A stretch of DNA of 32,243 nt from Candidatus Desulfovibrio intestinipullorum (lineage in GTDB: Bacteria > Desulfobacterota > Desulfovibrionia > Desulfovibrionales > Desulfovibrionaceae), in NCBI GenBank assembly GCA_019113165.1, contig DXHV01000044.1, positions 1 through 32,243 on the forward strand, given 5' to 3'. The position numbers and the translations under genes are program-made. The notes below the pieces were generated by a model that was given only the letters and a program-made list of their open reading frames with translations, searched no databases and was not told where the DNA came from. This document shows positions 30,833-32,243 of this stretch, piece after piece; the first letter of the stretch is position 1, and each line of letters begins with the position of its first letter.

Positions 30833-32243
30833 ATGCTTGAGCCCCTACTGTTTCTCATAAACTATTTGAGAAGTCTGTTTGCAAATATTGCTTCAATTGA
30901 TGTAACAGATCTGTTTGTCTCTTTGACATTGTCTCTGTTTGTGATTTTGGTATCACTTATACTAGTCAATGTTTTCTTTCGGATTTTTTATTTATATATA
31001 CAACGCAGAAGAATATTTTCCCTGTCTTCCAAAGACGACAATGGAAAGTACTTTGAAGTTGGAAAATTGCATGAACTCAGAAAAATTTCCAAGGAAGCAT
31101 CTGTCTTCTGCACAATACTGCTGGGAGTGGAAGGGAAATTGTATGCCACTCAGGATGTGGAAAGCACTGTGGAATCCCTGTGGGCACCGCCACTCCTGCA
31201 GAACAGGTTCTTTCCTGCCGGCGCTGCGATTCTGACAGGCCTTGGCGTTCTGGGCACCTTTGTGGGCCTGCTGCTTGGTCTGGACGGGCTGCATCTTGAT
31301 GGCAACATGGAGAATCTGCAGAGCGAAATCCGTGGCGTGGCCCAGGGTGCCTCCGTTGCCTTCGAGACCTCTGTCTGGGGCGTCACGCTGAGCCTCACGC
31401 TGACTGTCTGCGAAAAGATATTGACAGGAGGGCTCAGAATCTATTTTCGCAGGTTCCAGAGAAGTCTTGTCGGGCTCTTCCCGCCCCTGCCAATTGCCAA
31501 GGTGCTTATTGACCAGAAGGACTTGACCAAAAAGATCTCTGATGCATTCAGCACACTTGGCGAGCAGATAGGAAAAAGCCTTCAGACCTCCCTTTCCAAA
31601 ACGATAGAGGAGAAGCTTGCTCCCGTCATTCAGCAACTGTCGCAAACGACAAGGGAAATTTCCTCACAGAGTGCCGCCGGTGCAGGAAAGGCCCTGGAGC
31701 AGCTGCTCGGAACCTTCATGGAGCGCATGGGCGAACAGGGGGCTGCCCAGCGGGAAATCATGGATTCCTCCGCAGCAAATGTGCAGCAGATTTTTTCCGG
31801 CTTTGACGCGTCCATGAATGCCCTGCTTGGGAACATACGAAAGGAACGTGAAGACTTCAGGCAGGAACAGACCGATCAGAGAGCTCAGCAGAATGCCGTG
31901 TTCGAGGAGATGGGCAAGGCGCAGGTTGCCAACATGAACAAGGCCAGCGAGGTCATCTTCAGGGCCCTGGACGCGTTCAGAACGGGCGTGGGCGAGGAAC
32001 TGCAGAAGCAGACCTCGAACATGCAGGCTTCTTCTGTGTCCGTACAGGCAAGCATGACGCAGTCAGCGACAAGGCTGCAGGAATTTCTGACCGGTCTGAA
32101 AAACGAGCAGGAATCCCAGAGGGCCTTCCTCAATACGGCCATGCAGAACATGGGCAAGGCGCAGATAGACAATGTAAGCAAGGCCAGCGAGGAAATCTTC
32201 AAGGCCCTGAGTGCCTTCAGGGGCGGCGTGGGCGAGGAACTGC
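30833..32243 (+). CDS. ZorA-like MotA/TolQ/ExbB channel protein (3' end outside window)
   Basis: 470 codons are open from the ATG at 30833 to the window edge; an in-frame TGA lies eight codons upstream, so no longer start exists. A GAGCGGA stretch is a weak ribosome-binding site. TM1 is at ~26-55 (LFVSLTLSLFVILVSLILVN), followed by a ~75-residue cytoplasmic segment, then the paired MotA/TolQ-type helices at ~131-150 (AILTGLGVLGTFVGLLLGL) and ~174-196 (SVAFETSVWGVTLSLTL). The rest is a long Gln/Glu/Ala/Ser/Met-rich helical tail with a repeat of period 80 (MGKAQVANMNKASEVIFRAL at 360 and MGKAQIDNVSKASEEIFKAL at 440). This plan (channel plus long coiled tail) is that of ZorA of the Zorya antiphage system, or a related ZorAB-like pair. 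The partner genes would be beyond the edge. Confidence 0.8.
   Translation, partial: MLEPLLFLINYLRSLFANIASIDVTDLFVSLTLSLFVILVSLILVNVFFRIFYLYIQRRRIFSLSSKDDNGKYFEVGKLHELRKISKEASVFCTILLGVEGKLYATQDVESTVESLWAPPLLQNRFFPAGAAILTGLGVLGTFVGLLLGLDGLHLDGNMENLQSEIRGVAQGASVAFETSVWGVTLSLTLTVCEKILTGGLRIYFRRFQRSLVGLFPPLPIAKVLIDQKDLTKKISDAFSTLGEQIGKSLQTSLSKTIEEKLAPVIQQLSQTTREISSQSAAGAGKALEQLLGTFMERMGEQGAAQREIMDSSAANVQQIFSGFDASMNALLGNIRKEREDFRQEQTDQRAQQNAVFEEMGKAQVANMNKASEVIFRALDAFRTGVGEELQKQTSNMQASSVSVQASMTQSATRLQEFLTGLKNEQESQRAFLNTAMQNMGKAQIDNVSKASEEIFKALSAFRGGVGEEL
31910..32243 (+). repeat. 240-bp (80-codon) repeat in the ZorA-like tail
   Basis: ATGGGCAAGGCGCAG occurs at 31910 and 32150, and both copies run through GGCGTGGGCGAGGAACTGC; the second is cut off by the window edge. 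Inner segments such as AACAAGGCCAGCGAGG are near-identical. More units may follow. Confidence 0.85.

Overview
The window looks like a chromosomal segment of a GC-rich deltaproteobacterium-type organism, most likely a member of the Desulfovibrionaceae (Desulfovibrio/Bilophila-like). The reasons are a five-domain ribosomal protein S1 gene followed 12 bp later by a Do-family protease gene, an E. coli-length phosphoglucomutase, a CCA-encoding CAT-anticodon tRNA, a high-GC codon bias that leaves long meaningless antisense ORFs, and AT-richer inserts. The assignment is an inference from gene content, not a database match.

Layout. Positions 1-5000 are accessory sequence: a decayed insertion sequence with 34-bp terminal inverted repeats (1-629), an AT-rich AAA-ATPase/PD-(D/E)XK gene (1068-2765), two paralogous small membrane-protein genes (3105-3521, 4474-4860) and two copies of a roughly 400-bp repeat (630-1015, 4013-4465). 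Positions 5000-15300 are mostly core: pgm, a tandem pair of paralogous membrane proteins, a two-gene operon of small exported proteins, rpsA-degP, a probable cobalamin riboswitch without a recognisable gene behind it, and tRNA-Met(CAT).

Positions 15366-18605 hold one large gene whose last ~415 residues are a BaiN/HI0933-type flavoprotein and whose first ~665 residues are an Arg/Asp/Gly/Phe-rich low-complexity extension. A hipBA-type toxin-antitoxin pair follows (18726-20188). Next, all leftward, come sbcD-sbcC-GNAT acetyltransferase and a large AlbA_2/GHKL-type ATP-binding protein with low-complexity inserts.

The right end carries a small hypothetical gene between two copies of a ~150-bp repeat. 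It finishes with the start of a ZorA-like MotA/TolQ/ExbB channel gene with an 80-residue repeat in its tail, cut off by the window edge. This may be the first gene of a Zorya-type antiphage system.

How the genes work together: rpsA and degP are coupled (the degP ribosome-binding site overlaps the rpsA stop); HipB and HipA overlap by ATGA; SbcD and SbcC form one nuclease complex from genes 2 bp apart. A recurring oddity is low-complexity or collagen-like sequence inserted into otherwise ordinary proteins (the flavoprotein, the AlbA_2 protein, SbcD). The most interesting items are the ZorA-like gene, the flavoprotein fusion and the orphan riboswitch.
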